Assembly (NCBI RefSeq): GCF_030915525.1
Contig: NZ_CP133269.1
Location: 1,017,001-1,081,000, forward strand
Reading direction: 5' to 3'
DNA length: 64,000 nucleotides
Origin: Neobacillus sp. PS2-9
Lineage (GTDB): Bacteria; Bacillota; Bacilli; Bacillales; Cytobacillaceae
The notes below the pieces were generated by a model, which did no database searches, was not told the origin of the DNA, and saw only the letters and a program-made list of their open reading frames with translations. The position numbers and the translations under genes were made by a program. Below are positions 42,248 to 51,141 of this stretch, one piece after another (the stretch's first letter is position 1; each line of letters starts with the position of its first letter).

Positions 42248-43216
42248 TTATTTCTTAAGGAAGATTTTCTCCACATCATCAAGCATTAGATTTGCAGCTA
42301 TTACACCACCAGCTGTGTTCCAAATAGCATCGTTTACTTTGTGTACTTCACCTTTTTTTGCTACCTCTAGGTTTTTGAATAATGGATCAGCAAGCCATTC
42401 TTTTGCAAGCGTATTGCCTTTTCCATCCCCTGTATCATAAGTGAAATAGAAGAGAATGTCCCCATCCATTGCTGGAATACGCTCTTTCGTTACATTCTTT
42501 TCAGCAAAATCATCCACGTTTTGGCTCTCAGGACGAGCAAACCCAAGGTCATTTAAGATCACACCTGAGAAGGTATCTTTATGGTAAATACGAACTTCTC
42601 CAGACATAAAACGAACCATAGAAACTTTCATATTCTTTTTGTCGCCAAGTTTTTCCTTGATATCTGCAATTCGGCCATTGTACTTTTCTAAAACTTCATT
42701 CCCTTTATCTACTTTATTAACAGCTTTCGCATAAAGAGAATAGTTAGCTTTCCAGTCGCCACGTAAAGTTTCGGCAAAAACAGTCGGAGCAATCGCACTT
42801 AATTGCTCATAAATTTTTTCTTGACGCATTTTATTACCGATAATCAAATCAGGCTTCAATGCAGCAATTGCTTCAACGTTAACTTCACTCTCCGTACCCA
42901 CAACTTTTGTGTCCTTTAACTGACCAGCGATATGCTCATACCAAGGGTCACCCGTCCAAGATTTAACCGCACCAACTGGAGTAACTCCCATAGATAAAAG
43001 GGCTTCTGTTCCTTCGTTTGTAAGAATAACTACGCGTTTTGGCGTACTCTTGATAGTGGTTGATCCCATTGCGTGTTCGACAGTATAGCTTTTTTCAGCA
43101 GCTGTCTTTGGTGCTTCTTTCTTTTTAGTTGTTTTGTCCTCTGCACCGCCACAAGCTGCTAATAAGAATATAGCCAGGATGGAGAAGATAGATAATAAAG
43201 ATTTTGTCATTTTCAT
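42248..43216 (-). CDS. Iron-siderophore ABC transporter binding lipoprotein (YfiY-like)
   Basis: Class III (helical backbone) binding protein for ferric siderophore, 322 residues. The signal peptide ends in the lipobox FLLAACG (Cys near 22). The N-lobe has RVVILTNEGTEALLSMGVTPVG, then IAALKPDLIIGNKMRQEKI, and the C-lobe ends with VNDAIWNTAGGVIAANLMLDDVEKIF. The start is an ATG about 12 nt after AAGGAGG; another ATG two codons later is possible. The gene is divergent from the permease operon, sharing a Fur-box-rich promoter. A hydroxamate siderophore of the schizokinen type is suggested by YfiY similarity but not proven. Confidence 0.88.
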   Translation of the reverse strand: MKMTKSLLSIFSILAIFLLAACGGAEDKTTKKKEAPKTAAEKSYTVEHAMGSTTIKSTPKRVVILTNEGTEALLSMGVTPVGAVKSWTGDPWYEHIAGQLKDTKVVGTESEVNVEAIAALKPDLIIGNKMRQEKIYEQLSAIAPTVFAETLRGDWKANYSLYAKAVNKVDKGNEVLEKYNGRIADIKEKLGDKKNMKVSMVRFMSGEVRIYHKDTFSGVILNDLGFARPESQNVDDFAEKNVTKERIPAMDGDILFYFTYDTGDGKGNTLAKEWLADPLFKNLEVAKKGEVHKVNDAIWNTAGGVIAANLMLDDVEKIFLKK

Positions 43217-43248
43217 ATGGGTATGTATCCTCCTTGGTAAATGTAAAT

Positions 43249-43263
43249 GATAATCATTTTCAA
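43249..43263. promoter_or_regulatory. Fur box 1 (siderophore-binding protein side)
   Basis: TGATAATCATTTTCA matches the 7-1-7 Fur consensus TGATAATNATTATCA with one mismatch, 33 bases before the binding protein start. Confidence 0.88.
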
Positions 43264-43313
43264 TGACATCTTTATCATAAAATGAACAATTGGAGGATGT
43301 CAACGATTTAATT

Positions 43314-43328
43314 GAAAATGATTTTCAA
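43314..43328. promoter_or_regulatory. Fur box 2 (middle of divergent promoter)
   Basis: TGAAAATGATTTTCA is a 7-1-7 Fur-type palindrome; an overlapping second half (AAAATCATTT) extends it to 43337. Confidence 0.8.
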
Positions 43329-43368
43329 AATCATTTACGACACTGTAAACAAACTTTAAAAGGTAAAT

Positions 43369-43383
43369 GAAAATGATTTTCAT
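43369..43383. promoter_or_regulatory. Fur box 3 (permease operon side)
   Basis: TGAAAATGATTTTCA, identical to box 2, lies 55 bases further right. Confidence 0.82.
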
Positions 43384-43390
43384 AGTCATT

Positions 43391-43405
43391 GACAATCATT
43401 ATCAT
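43391..43405. promoter_or_regulatory. Fur box 4 (permease operon side)
   Basis: TGACAATCATTATCA matches the Fur consensus with one mismatch and lies 22 bases after box 3, two helical turns away. Confidence 0.88.
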
Positions 43406-43462
43406 TTAGAGATAGACTTAAATTAATTACTACTATAAACATGTTAGAAGGGTTTCAATCAC

Positions 43463-44467
43463 ATGCTGTTAAAAAGTACACCATTAAAATGGCTGGGGCT
43501 AATCACTGCCATTTTGCTAATGCTGTTATTAATGTGTGCCAGTGTCATCTATGGTTATACAGACACTAGCTGGCGGACAGCAATCGAGTCCTATACGAGT
43601 TATAATGGGTCAAACGAACATATTATTATTCAAACTGTTAGATTTCCGAGAGCATTAATTGCTTCCGCAGTGGGGGCAAGCCTTGCCATTGCTGGGGTTC
43701 TCATGCAAACATTAACCAAAAATCCTTTGGCATCGCCAGGAATCTTTGGGATTAATGCGGGAGCAGGGTTTGCAGTTGTTGTGGCCATTACTTTATTTTC
43801 AGTAACAGACCTTCAAGCATTCAACGGTCTCGCATTCTTGGGTGCAGCTGTAGCCGCTGTCAGTGTATATGCCATCGGTTCCTTCGGTCGTGAAGGCTTA
43901 ACACCGATGAAGCTAACCTTAGCTGGAGCAGCGATGTCAGCCATGTTTTCATCTTTTACACAAGGCTTGCTTGTAGTTGATGAAGCGGCATTGGAGCAGG
44001 TATTGTTCTGGCTGGCAGGGTCTGTTCAAGGAAGAAAATTGGAGACCTTGTTTTCTGTCTTACCTTATATTGGTGTTGGCTGGGTAGGAGCCGTGCTTAT
44101 TTCTGGAAAAATGAATATCTTGTCCATGGGGGAAGATGTGGCTAAGGGGCTGGGGCTAAACACAGGGCTAGTCAAACTAGCCATTGGAGTCATTGTGATC
44201 CTACTTGCGGGCGGTTCAGTAGCAGTCGCTGGTCCGATTGGCTTTGTGGGGATTGTTGTTCCTCATATTACAAGATCCATTATTGGAATTGATCATCGTT
44301 GGGTGATTCCCTTATCCGGTATTTTGGGAGCCATCCTCTTATTGGCAGCAGATATCGCTGCAAGATATGTCTTAATGCCATCTGAAGTGCCTGTCGGTGT
44401 CATGACAGCGGTTATTGGGACTCCATTCTTTATTTTTATTGCAAGAAGGGGGTTCAACGGACGATGA
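43463..44467 (+). CDS. Iron-siderophore ABC permease (FecCD family, first subunit)
   Basis: BtuC/FecCD-type permease of 334 residues with about ten helices. Characteristic blocks are VRFPRALIASAVGASLAIAGVLMQTLTKNPLASPGIFGINAGA (about 52-95) and GPIGFVGIVVPHITRSIIGIDHRWVIPLSGILGAILLLAADI near the C-terminus, which contacts the ATPase. AGAAGGG precedes the ATG. It overlaps the next permease gene by four bases (ATGA). It resembles YfiZ of B. subtilis, matching the YfiY-like binding protein across the promoter. Confidence 0.9.
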   Translation: MLLKSTPLKWLGLITAILLMLLLMCASVIYGYTDTSWRTAIESYTSYNGSNEHIIIQTVRFPRALIASAVGASLAIAGVLMQTLTKNPLASPGIFGINAGAGFAVVVAITLFSVTDLQAFNGLAFLGAAVAAVSVYAIGSFGREGLTPMKLTLAGAAMSAMFSSFTQGLLVVDEAALEQVLFWLAGSVQGRKLETLFSVLPYIGVGWVGAVLISGKMNILSMGEDVAKGLGLNTGLVKLAIGVIVILLAGGSVAVAGPIGFVGIVVPHITRSIIGIDHRWVIPLSGILGAILLLAADIAARYVLMPSEVPVGVMTAVIGTPFFIFIARRGFNGR

Positions 44468-45519
44468 GCAAATATAAAAACTTTCGCTTATTCAATGATA
44501 AAATCTCTTTTTTAATCGATAAGAAGGCAGCTACCACTTTTATCATCCTGCTGATTGCAGCCTTCATTGTCTTTGTTATTAGTACAGGGATGGGGGAAAT
44601 GAAAATTAACCCACTCACGGTGGTACAAGTATTGTTCGGCGGCGGTCCTGAAATGGAAAAGCTTATTATTACCTCCTTTCGATTGCCAAGAATCATTGTT
44701 GCCTTAATGGTTGGTATTTCATTAGCGGTGGCCGGTGGTATTTTACAAGGGATGATTCGAAATCCGCTGGCATCGCCTGATGTTCTTGGAATTACTGGTG
44801 GCGCGACTGTTGCAGTGGTTGGATTTTTAGCCTTCTTTAGTGATAAAAATAATGCTTTAACAGTCAGTATTGCTTGGCTTCCGTTAGCCGCCTTTTTGGG
44901 TGCTGGGATTGTTGCCTTTTTAGTGTACATCCTTGCTTGGAAAAATGGAGTATCGCCTATACGTCTTGTTTTAATCGGGATTGGGATATCCACTTTGATG
45001 CAAGCACTAACGACATTGATGATGATTATGGGACCGATCTATCAGGCAAGTCAGGCAAACATATGGATTACAGGTACGGTTTACGGCTCTAACTGGAAAA
45101 ATGTTGCTACATTGGTTCCTTGGACGATTACGTTCCTCTTAATTGCTTTCTTTGCAGCGAGAACCATTAATATTCAAGAACTAGGCGATGAAGTGGCAAC
45201 GGGGTTAGGTGGAAAGGTCCAAAAACAACGATTTTTATTATTGATGATTAGCACCGCTTTGATTGGAAGTTCGGTAGCTTTTGCTGGAGGAATTGGTTTC
45301 GTTGGCTTGATGGCACCGCATATGGCAAGGCGATTAGTAGGCTCCTCCTTTGGTGCGCTGCTTCCGGCTTCTGCACTTATTGGTGGAATTCTTGTTATGA
45401 CAGCCGATTTGATTGGAAGAACCATGTTTTCACCTATGGAGGTACCTGCGGGTGTGTTTACAGCCGGTATCGGGGCACCATATTTTATCTACTTACTTTT
45501 TAAAACAAGAAATGCATAA
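44464..45519 (+). CDS. Iron-siderophore ABC permease (FecCD family, second subunit)
   Basis: Second FecCD permease (351 residues), forming a heterodimer with the preceding gene product. Blocks include SFRLPRIIVALMVGISLAVAGGILQGMIRNPLASPDVLGITGGA and GGIGFVGLMAPHMARRLVGSSFGALLPASALIGGILVMTADLIGR. It has a longer basic N-terminus (MSKYKNFRLFNDK) before the first helix. It resembles YfhA of B. subtilis. The gene ends 30 bases before the ATPase gene. Confidence 0.9.
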   Translation: MSKYKNFRLFNDKISFLIDKKAATTFIILLIAAFIVFVISTGMGEMKINPLTVVQVLFGGGPEMEKLIITSFRLPRIIVALMVGISLAVAGGILQGMIRNPLASPDVLGITGGATVAVVGFLAFFSDKNNALTVSIAWLPLAAFLGAGIVAFLVYILAWKNGVSPIRLVLIGIGISTLMQALTTLMMIMGPIYQASQANIWITGTVYGSNWKNVATLVPWTITFLLIAFFAARTINIQELGDEVATGLGGKVQKQRFLLLMISTALIGSSVAFAGGIGFVGLMAPHMARRLVGSSFGALLPASALIGGILVMTADLIGRTMFSPMEVPAGVFTAGIGAPYFIYLLFKTRNA

Positions 45520-45549
45520 TGGAAGACAAACGTTAACGAAGGAGCTGGC

Positions 45550-46374
45550 ATGAGAATGAACGCGATTGAAACGAAGAATTTATCACTTTCATATGGAGAG
45601 ACCCTCATTATTAATGAGTTGGATTTAAAAATTCCAAAGGGTGAGATCACCGTTTTTATTGGAGCAAACGGGTGCGGGAAATCTACCCTTCTTCGTTCGA
45701 TCGCCCGTCTCTTGAAGCCAACTTCTGGCGGTGTGTTGCTCGAAGGAAAAGCCATCGCAAAGATTTCAACTAAGGAAATCGCCAAAAGGATGGCCATTTT
45801 ACCTCAGTCTCCTTCCGCACCAGAAGGGCTAACCGTACTTCAACTCGTTAAACAGGGGCGCTACCCTCATCAAACTTGGTTAAAACAATGGTCGGAGGAA
45901 GATGAAAAAAAGGTCAATGAAGCCTTAAAGGCAACCCGTTTAGAGGAGTTAAAAGAAAGAACAGTAGACTCACTTTCAGGCGGACAAAGACAGCGTGCCT
46001 GGATTGCCATGACCTTAGCTCAGGATACAGATGTCATTCTTTTAGACGAACCAACCACTTACTTGGATATGACACATCAAATCGAAATTCTCGATTTACT
46101 GTTTGAATTAAATGAAAAGAAAAAGCGGACCGTTGTGATGGTCCTTCATGACCTTAACCTTGCCTGCCGTTATGCTCATAACGTGGTAGCTATTAAGGAT
46201 AAAAAGGTGTATGCCCAGGGCAAGCCTGAGCATGTCATCAATTGTGGCCTTGTGAAAAATGTGTTTGGTATGGACTGTGAGGTCACGATGGATCCATTAT
46301 TCGGAACACCATTATGCATTCCTTATGGCAGGGGAAGATGTATTATCGATAAGGCGGTGGCGATGAATGGATAA
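45550..46374 (+). CDS. yusV: Iron-siderophore ABC transporter ATPase (YusV-like)
   Basis: FecE/FepC-type ATPase of 274 residues. Walker A GANGCGKST is near 38-46, QSPSAPEGLTVLQLVKQGRYPHQ near 85-105, signature DSLSGGQRQRAW near 140, Walker B VILLDEPTTYLDM near 160, and the switch His in MVLHDLNLA. GGAG lies 5 nt before the ATG; a second ATG two codons later is possible. In B. subtilis the YusV ATPase serves several siderophore systems. Here it is encoded with permeases and is followed by FhuF and a YusU homologue. Confidence 0.9.
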   Translation: MRMNAIETKNLSLSYGETLIINELDLKIPKGEITVFIGANGCGKSTLLRSIARLLKPTSGGVLLEGKAIAKISTKEIAKRMAILPQSPSAPEGLTVLQLVKQGRYPHQTWLKQWSEEDEKKVNEALKATRLEELKERTVDSLSGGQRQRAWIAMTLAQDTDVILLDEPTTYLDMTHQIEILDLLFELNEKKKRTVVMVLHDLNLACRYAHNVVAIKDKKVYAQGKPEHVINCGLVKNVFGMDCEVTMDPLFGTPLCIPYGRGRCIIDKAVAMNG

Positions 46375-47161
46375 AGAGCTGACAGAAAATGAACTTCTTG
46401 TATTGGAGAAATACAGGTTGGGCAGTAAAAGTACGAATTCTTTTCCTATTGCCTCTCTGCTTGACGAGTCATTCCTTAAAGACTTTCTTGAAAAGTTAGC
46501 TCTGACCATTGGTGCACCTTCCACAAAGGTTGCCGCATCCATTTTTATCAAAAGATATGCTTTTTTAGCGGTAACGGTCCTTTATAGTATGAGTGTTTGG
46601 AATAAAAAGCTGAATGTATCGGTAGAAAATGTATCAATGGAATCTCCTGAACAGGGGAAAGCCTGGCTCCCGTCTTTTTCGTTGAAGGAGATGACTACAC
46701 AGGATTGGAATGGAGAGGATCGCACTCTATGGCGTGATATTGTGCTCCGGGACCTTTTCGCCAATAACATTTATCCAATCATTATGGCATTAGAAAAAGC
46801 TGTTGGTATATCCAAGTTAATTCTGTGGGAAAATATTGCTGTTTACTTGTTTTGGCTCTATGAAAAAGAATTAAAAGAGAACGAGAATAGTAATGTAGCA
46901 GACGACTTCCGTTATTTGTTACTAGAAGCAGAAGGTTCTTTATTCGGCCAATATAACTTAAATCCCCTGCAACGCTATTATGCAGAAAAGACGTTTGTAG
47001 AAGAAATGGATGAAGAGATTCGTCTACGAAAAACGTGCTGTTTCTCTTATCAGCTTGCAGCAGGAAAACGCTGTAAAGTATGCCCATGTACGCATGTAAC
47101 TAAGGATGGAAGGTGTCATGATGGAGAAAGTATTTGTTCAGCAGTTCGAAGCTTTGCTTGA
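46367..47161 (+). CDS. FhuF-like siderophore-iron reductase, 2Fe-2S
   Basis: Cytoplasmic ferric-siderophore reductase of the FhuF/IucA-IucC-like group (264 residues). The C-terminal 2Fe-2S motif is intact: C-C-x10-C-x2-C, with Cys224, Cys225, Cys236 and Cys239 in RKTCCFSYQLAAGKRCKVC. A further CPC and two more cysteines follow. It overlaps the ATPase gene by eight bases and the next gene by 44 bases, showing translational coupling. It would release iron by reduction after uptake. Confidence 0.88.
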   Translation: MDKELTENELLVLEKYRLGSKSTNSFPIASLLDESFLKDFLEKLALTIGAPSTKVAASIFIKRYAFLAVTVLYSMSVWNKKLNVSVENVSMESPEQGKAWLPSFSLKEMTTQDWNGEDRTLWRDIVLRDLFANNIYPIIMALEKAVGISKLILWENIAVYLFWLYEKELKENENSNVADDFRYLLLEAEGSLFGQYNLNPLQRYYAEKTFVEEMDEEIRLRKTCCFSYQLAAGKRCKVCPCTHVTKDGRCHDGESICSAVRSFA

Positions 47162-47369
47162 GAAGTATAGTGAGCTTTTGGTTGGAGAATCCAACGAAGA
47201 GGTGAAGGAAAAAGTGAAGGCGTGGGCCTTGTATACGCATATTGCGAAGTCCATGCCTGCTTTAGCTAAGCATTGGAATGAACTGTACCCTGATGGGAAA
47301 GAAGAAATAAAACAGATAGTTGGCGAAATTAAGCAGATGAACGAAAAGCATCGGAAATCAGCTCAATAA
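47118..47369 (+). CDS. yusU: DUF2573 family protein YusU
   Basis: A small 83-residue acidic helical protein (FEALLEKYSELLVGESNEEVKEKVKAWALYTHIAKSMPALAKHWNELYPDGKEEI) of the DUF2573 family. B. subtilis yusU lies beside yusV, the same neighbourhood as here. It starts at the first of two ATGs, preceded by GGAAGG, and overlaps the fhuF gene by 44 bases. The function is unknown. Its coupling to FhuF suggests a link to siderophore-iron release. Confidence 0.82.
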   Translation: MMEKVFVQQFEALLEKYSELLVGESNEEVKEKVKAWALYTHIAKSMPALAKHWNELYPDGKEEIKQIVGEIKQMNEKHRKSAQ

Positions 47370-47375
47370 GTACAT

Positions 47376-47406
47376 AAAAAACCCGGAGGCGGCGCCTTCG
47401 GGTTTT
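47376..47406 (+). terminator. Terminator of the siderophore uptake operon
   Basis: AAAAACCCGGAGGC and GCCTTCGGGTTTT form a strong stem around GGC, eight bases after the yusU stop. Confidence 0.9.
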
Positions 47407-47427
47407 AGCTTAAATAATAAAAATGTT

Positions 47428-47568
47428 TAAAATTCGACTTCGAGAATTGTCCAGCTCCAGCGCCTAGCCCCTCGGGTCAAATAACCTTCTGCAATAAAAG
47501 TCAAAGAACGACTTTTTTGCAGAAGAACATTTGCCTGTCGGGGCTGACCAAGGCGCTTGCGCTTTTCT
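47428..47568. repeat. Interspersed foldback element, copy 2 (inverted relative to copy 1)
   Basis: It is the reverse complement of the 33629 element over almost its full length, including the CGACTTCGAGAATTGTC tail. The inner stem reads TTCTGCAA (47487) and TTGCAGAA (47517), where copy 1 has TTCGGCAA and TTGCCGAA: a paired G-C to T-A change. It ends at the stop of the CotF-like gene. Confidence 0.9.
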
Positions 47569-47921
47569 TATTGCATAGTGGTATTGCCGCCGCCATGCTG
47601 TGGCAACTGGTTTGTATAACCTTGGAACTGCTGGTACGATTGCTGAAGCTTTTGTTGATCGGCAGCTTCAATTGCATACCAGCCTTTTCTAAACATAAGG
47701 TCGTAAAGGTCGCGCTGACATTGTTGTGTTTCAGTGAAAATCTGCATAACATCCTGATACAAGCCTTCGTGGCTAGCTTCATGCAGAGCCATAGTGTAAG
47801 CCGTAGTCATATATTTTTCCGTAGACAGGATATCATTAATAAAATCACGATCGTTCATTTGTGGAGTTTTTGGCACCTGTGATTCAGGGTTTTGAATTTT
47901 TTGTTGGCTTTGGTTCATCAT
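47568..47921 (-). CDS. Spore coat protein, CotF family (YusN-like)
   Basis: A 117-residue coat protein of the CotF/coat-F domain family. The core is PQMNDRDFINDILSTEKYMTTAYTMALHEASHEGLYQDVMQIFTETQQCQRDLYDLMFRKGWYAIE, flanked by Gln/Pro-rich ends. GGAGG precedes two adjacent ATGs. It is followed by a second, shorter CotF-like gene on the same strand upstream. Copies 2 and 3 of the foldback element flank it exactly. Mother-cell expression is expected, but no sigma-K or sigma-E promoter was identified. Confidence 0.85.
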   Translation of the reverse strand: MMNQSQQKIQNPESQVPKTPQMNDRDFINDILSTEKYMTTAYTMALHEASHEGLYQDVMQIFTETQQCQRDLYDLMFRKGWYAIEAADQQKLQQSYQQFQGYTNQLPQHGGGNTTMQ

Positions 47922-47938
47922 CAGATTCCTCCTTTTTT

Positions 47939-48060
47939 GTCTAGCTCCAGCGCCTAGCCCCTCGGGTCAAATAACCTTCGGCAATAAAAGTCAAAAGGCG
48001 GACTTTTCTTGCCAAAGAACATTTGCCTGTCGGGGCTGACCAAGGCGATTCCGCTTTTCG
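47939..48060. repeat. Interspersed foldback element, copy 3
   Basis: It has the same orientation as copy 2: TCTAGCTCCAGCGCCTAGCC, then CTCGGGTCAAATAACCTTCG, an altered centre, and CATTTGCCTGTCGGGGCTGA then CCAAGGCGATTCCGCTTTTC. It lacks the AATTCGACTTCGAG tail of copies 1 and 2. It lies between the two CotF-like genes. Confidence 0.88.
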
Positions 48061-48339
48061 TTATTGCATGTTGTTAAGTGGCTGTTGCTGGCCTGAATGC
48101 ATGCCTAGGTGGCCTAGAAGTTGTTGGTAGTGACGCTCATGCATTTGGCAAACCTTTTCTGCTTCCGCTTTAATCTCAGGGTCTTGGCACTGTCCGGCAA
48201 AGAAGTGTGCTTTCTTCGCAGAGAGTAAATTCCATGACATCATATCGGTTAAATAAAGAGCATCCTTCGTCGATACTACACCTGGAGGCTGTTGCATGGT
48301 CGCTTGTTGATTTTGCATGTTCATATTTTGTTGCTGCAT
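48061..48339 (-). CDS. Short CotF-like spore coat protein (YusN-like)
   Basis: A 92-residue Gln/Met-rich protein with the coat-F-like core VVSTKDALYLTDMMSWNLLSAKKAHFFAGQCQDPEIKAEAEKVCQMHERHYQQLLGHL. It is shorter than the neighbouring CotF-like protein; the two may act as partners. GGAGG stands 6 nt before the ATG. It lies next to the yuzL gene, the same place as yusN in B. subtilis. The subunit role in the coat is inferred from the family. Confidence 0.78.
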   Translation of the reverse strand: MQQQNMNMQNQQATMQQPPGVVSTKDALYLTDMMSWNLLSAKKAHFFAGQCQDPEIKAEAEKVCQMHERHYQQLLGHLGMHSGQQQPLNNMQ

Positions 48340-48369
48340 AGAGAATCCTCCTTGTTCTTTGGATTTTAA

Positions 48370-48501
48370 TTACCTTTTGAACTGATTGTTCTGGCTGTTT
48401 TTTTTGTCTAGGTGGGCCTCTTCATTTCCTGGCCCGCCATTTCCCTTGACACTAGCCGCACTAACTCCAGCTTTGGAAGGGTTCTTTTTCATTTTCGCCA
48501 T
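48370..48501 (-). CDS. yuzL: YuzL family small protein
   Basis: A 43-residue hydrophilic protein with starting sequence MAKMKKNPSKAGVSAASVKG followed by NGGPGNEEAHLDKKNSQNNQFKR. The PSKAGVSAASVKGN pattern is typical of the YuzL family of Bacillus, which has no known function. GAGGTGAT precedes the ATG by 4 nt. It is divergent from fadN, as in B. subtilis. Confidence 0.82.
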   Translation of the reverse strand: MAKMKKNPSKAGVSAASVKGNGGPGNEEAHLDKKNSQNNQFKR

Positions 48502-48594
48502 CTTTATCACCTCAAGAATAGGATGCCCAGTGCTTAGAAATTATGTAAGAGGAGACAAATGTTCAAAAAAATTTCAAATTTCCGCTATTATCGA

Positions 48595-48623
48595 TTGCAC
48601 AAATTTTCGAAATATTTTATTAT
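48595..48623 (+). promoter_or_regulatory. Candidate sigma-A promoter of the fad operon
   Basis: TTGCAC (48595-48600) and TATTAT (48618-48623) with a 17-base spacer lie upstream of the FadR box. A second possibility is TTGACT at 48658, but it has no good -10 box. Confidence 0.5.
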
Positions 48624-48669
48624 AAATAATAACAAAGCTCATTCAGAAATATTTTTTTTGACTAAAAAA

Positions 48670-48687
48670 TGAATGAGTATTCATTCA
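48670..48687. promoter_or_regulatory. FadR operator of the fadNAE operon
   Basis: TGAATGAGTATTCATTCA is an 18-bp near-perfect palindrome identical to the B. subtilis FadR (YsiA) consensus TGAATGANTANTCATTCA. It lies 23 bases before the fadN start. Long-chain acyl-CoA should release FadR and derepress beta-oxidation. Confidence 0.92.
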
Positions 48688-48709
48688 AAGTTTGAAGGGG
48701 GAGACAGTG

Positions 48710-51094
48710 TTGAACCAATTAATTAAGAAAGCAGCTGTCCTAGGATCAGGAGTTATGGGCTCAGGGATTGCAGCACATCTAGCGAATATCGGAATTCCTA
48801 CACTATTATTGGATATCGTGCCACGTGAATTAACGAAAGAGGAAGAAGCTAAAGGACTTACATTACAAAATAAACAAGTTCGCAACCGAATCAGTGCGAC
48901 CGCTATTCAAAAGCTATTAAAGCAAAAGCCGGCCCCACTGACCTCCAAGAAAAATCTTGCTCTCATTGAAGCAGGAAACCTTGAAGACGATTTAGTGAAA
49001 TTGAAAGATGTCGACTGGGTTATCGAGGTAGTCGTTGAAAACTTAAAGGTAAAACAGCAGGTTTTTGAAAAAGTGGATCAATTCCGTAAACCTGGAAGTA
49101 TCATTAGTTCTAATACATCAGGTATCTCTGTCGAGGCGATGGTTGAAGGCCGCTCAGAAGATTTCCAAAAGCATTTCTTAGGAACACATTTCTTTAATCC
49201 ACCTCGTTATTTAAAATTACTCGAAGTTATTCCAACTCAGTACACGGATCCAGAAATTCTTTCCTTTATGAAAACTTTCGGTGAGGATGTACTTGGAAAA
49301 GGCGTGGTAGTGGCAAAGGATACGCCTAACTTTATTGCAAACCGCATTGGTACGTACGGTCTTCTAGTTACGGTTCAAGAAATGTTAAAAGGCGGCTTAA
49401 GTGTTGGAGAAGTTGATTCCATCACAGGTCCGCTGATTGGCCGTGCGAAGAGTGCAACATTCCGTACATTGGATGTAGTTGGATTAGATACCTTCTATCA
49501 TGTTGCCAACAACGTCTATGAGAAAGTGGATGGCCATGAGAAAGAAGTGTTTGAAATTCCTACTTTTCTTAAGGCGATGGTGGAAAAAGGCTGGCTTGGC
49601 AGCAAGTCCGGACAAGGGTTTTTCTTGAAAAAAGGAAAAGAAATTCTTGAGCTTGATCCAAGCACATTGGAATATGGACCGCGTAAAAAGCTGACAACTC
49701 CATCTGTTGAATTGGCAAAACAGGAAAAAGGCTCAGGGAATAAATTGAAAGCGCTTGTTTACGCCAATGATAAGGCGGGGCAATTTTTATGGAATACGAC
49801 CAAGCAATCGCTTCTTTACTCAGCAAAGCTATTAGGTGAAATTGCTGATGATATCGTAGCCATTGATCGTGCCATGAAATGGGGATTTGGCTGGGATAAA
49901 GGACCGTTTGAGACATGGGATGCAATTGGTGTTGAAAAATCAGTTAAAAAGATGCAGGAAGAAGGAATGGAAGTACCTGATTGGGTGACGGAGATGCTTG
50001 AAAAAGGCTTTACCTCCTTCTATATCGAGGAAAACGGTGAATCCTTCTTCTATCATAAGGGTCAATATCGTTTAGTAGAATTTAATCCGAAGGTAATTGA
50101 CCTTAAAAAGATTAAAAACCAAAAAGGTGTCATTAAGAAGAACAGTGGCGCGAGCCTAATTGACATTGGCGACGGTGTGGCACTCCTAGAGTTCCATTCA
50201 CCGAATAATGCCATTGGTCTTGATATCGTTCAAATGATCAATTTTGCTGTGGATGAGGTGGAGAAGAATTATAAGGGCCTTGTCATCGGTAACCAAGGAA
50301 AGAACTTCTGTGTCGGTGCGAACCTCGCCATGATGCTGATGGAAGCACAGGATGACAATATCTATGAGCTTGATTTAGTGGTCCGTCACCTCCATAGCGC
50401 ATTATTAAAAGTGAAATACAGCTCGAAGCCAGTGGTGGCAGCACCATTTGGTATGACACTTGGCGGCGGTGCAGAGGTTTGTCTGCCAACGGCACATATT
50501 CAAGCATCATCAGAAACCTATATGGGGCTTGTTGAAGTCGGTGTCGGCCTGCTTCCAGGCGGCGGTGGAAACAAAGAGCTTTATATTAAGCACTTAGAAA
50601 ATCTTCCAAGCGGTGTTCCGTTTGATTTGCAAAACGTCGCTAACAAAGTGTTTGAAACGATTGCAATGGCAAAGGTTTCTACATCCGCTGAAGAAGCACG
50701 CGAAACGAATTTCTTAGACGGATCTGATGGCATCAGCTTTAATGGGGATCACCTATTGTATGATGCGAAGCAAGCCGTTCTTGCCTTACATGAGCAGGGC
50801 TATAAGCCAAGAGTACGTAAAAAGGTTCCCGTAGTCGGTGAAACCGGTTATGCAACACTTTTACTGGGTGCAGAAGCGATGCGCTTATCTGGCTATATTT
50901 CCGAGCATGATTTGAAAATTGCTAAGAAGGTTGCCTATGTGATCGCCGGTGGCAGAGTGCCATTTGGAACGGAAGTAGATGAGCAATATTTATTAGATTT
51001 AGAAAGAGAAGCATTCTTAAGTCTAATTGCAGAGCCAAAATCACAACAACGTATGCAGCACATGCTTGTAAAAGGAAAACCTCTACGTAACTAA
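48710..51094 (+). CDS. fadN: 3-hydroxyacyl-CoA dehydrogenase / enoyl-CoA hydratase
   Basis: Multifunctional beta-oxidation enzyme of 794 residues. The N-terminal dehydrogenase (about 1-430) has the NAD motif [17 protein letters not shown] and the [16 protein letters not shown] block with the catalytic His. The C-terminal crotonase domain (about 470-680) has [25 protein letters not shown] and [13 protein letters not shown]. It is nearly colinear with B. subtilis FadN (YusL), including the end [18 protein letters not shown] at 48710 is taken as start, 6 nt after GGGGGAG; the GTG just before is an alternative. It is the first gene of fadNAE. Confidence 0.95.
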   Translation: MNQLIKKAAVLGSGVMGSGIAAHLANIGIPTLLLDIVPRELTKEEEAKGLTLQNKQVRNRISATAIQKLLKQKPAPLTSKKNLALIEAGNLEDDLVKLKDVDWVIEVVVENLKVKQQVFEKVDQFRKPGSIISSNTSGISVEAMVEGRSEDFQKHFLGTHFFNPPRYLKLLEVIPTQYTDPEILSFMKTFGEDVLGKGVVVAKDTPNFIANRIGTYGLLVTVQEMLKGGLSVGEVDSITGPLIGRAKSATFRTLDVVGLDTFYHVANNVYEKVDGHEKEVFEIPTFLKAMVEKGWLGSKSGQGFFLKKGKEILELDPSTLEYGPRKKLTTPSVELAKQEKGSGNKLKALVYANDKAGQFLWNTTKQSLLYSAKLLGEIADDIVAIDRAMKWGFGWDKGPFETWDAIGVEKSVKKMQEEGMEVPDWVTEMLEKGFTSFYIEENGESFFYHKGQYRLVEFNPKVIDLKKIKNQKGVIKKNSGASLIDIGDGVALLEFHSPNNAIGLDIVQMINFAVDEVEKNYKGLVIGNQGKNFCVGANLAMMLMEAQDDNIYELDLVVRHLHSALLKVKYSSKPVVAAPFGMTLGGGAEVCLPTAHIQASSETYMGLVEVGVGLLPGGGGNKELYIKHLENLPSGVPFDLQNVANKVFETIAMAKVSTSAEEARETNFLDGSDGISFNGDHLLYDAKQAVLALHEQGYKPRVRKKVPVVGETGYATLLLGAEAMRLSGYISEHDLKIAKKVAYVIAGGRVPFGTEVDEQYLLDLEREAFLSLIAEPKSQQRMQHMLVKGKPLRN

Positions 51095-51141
51095 TAATAG
51101 ATTTTTATTTTTCTAATTCGATAGAAAGCGAGGGAACTTGC

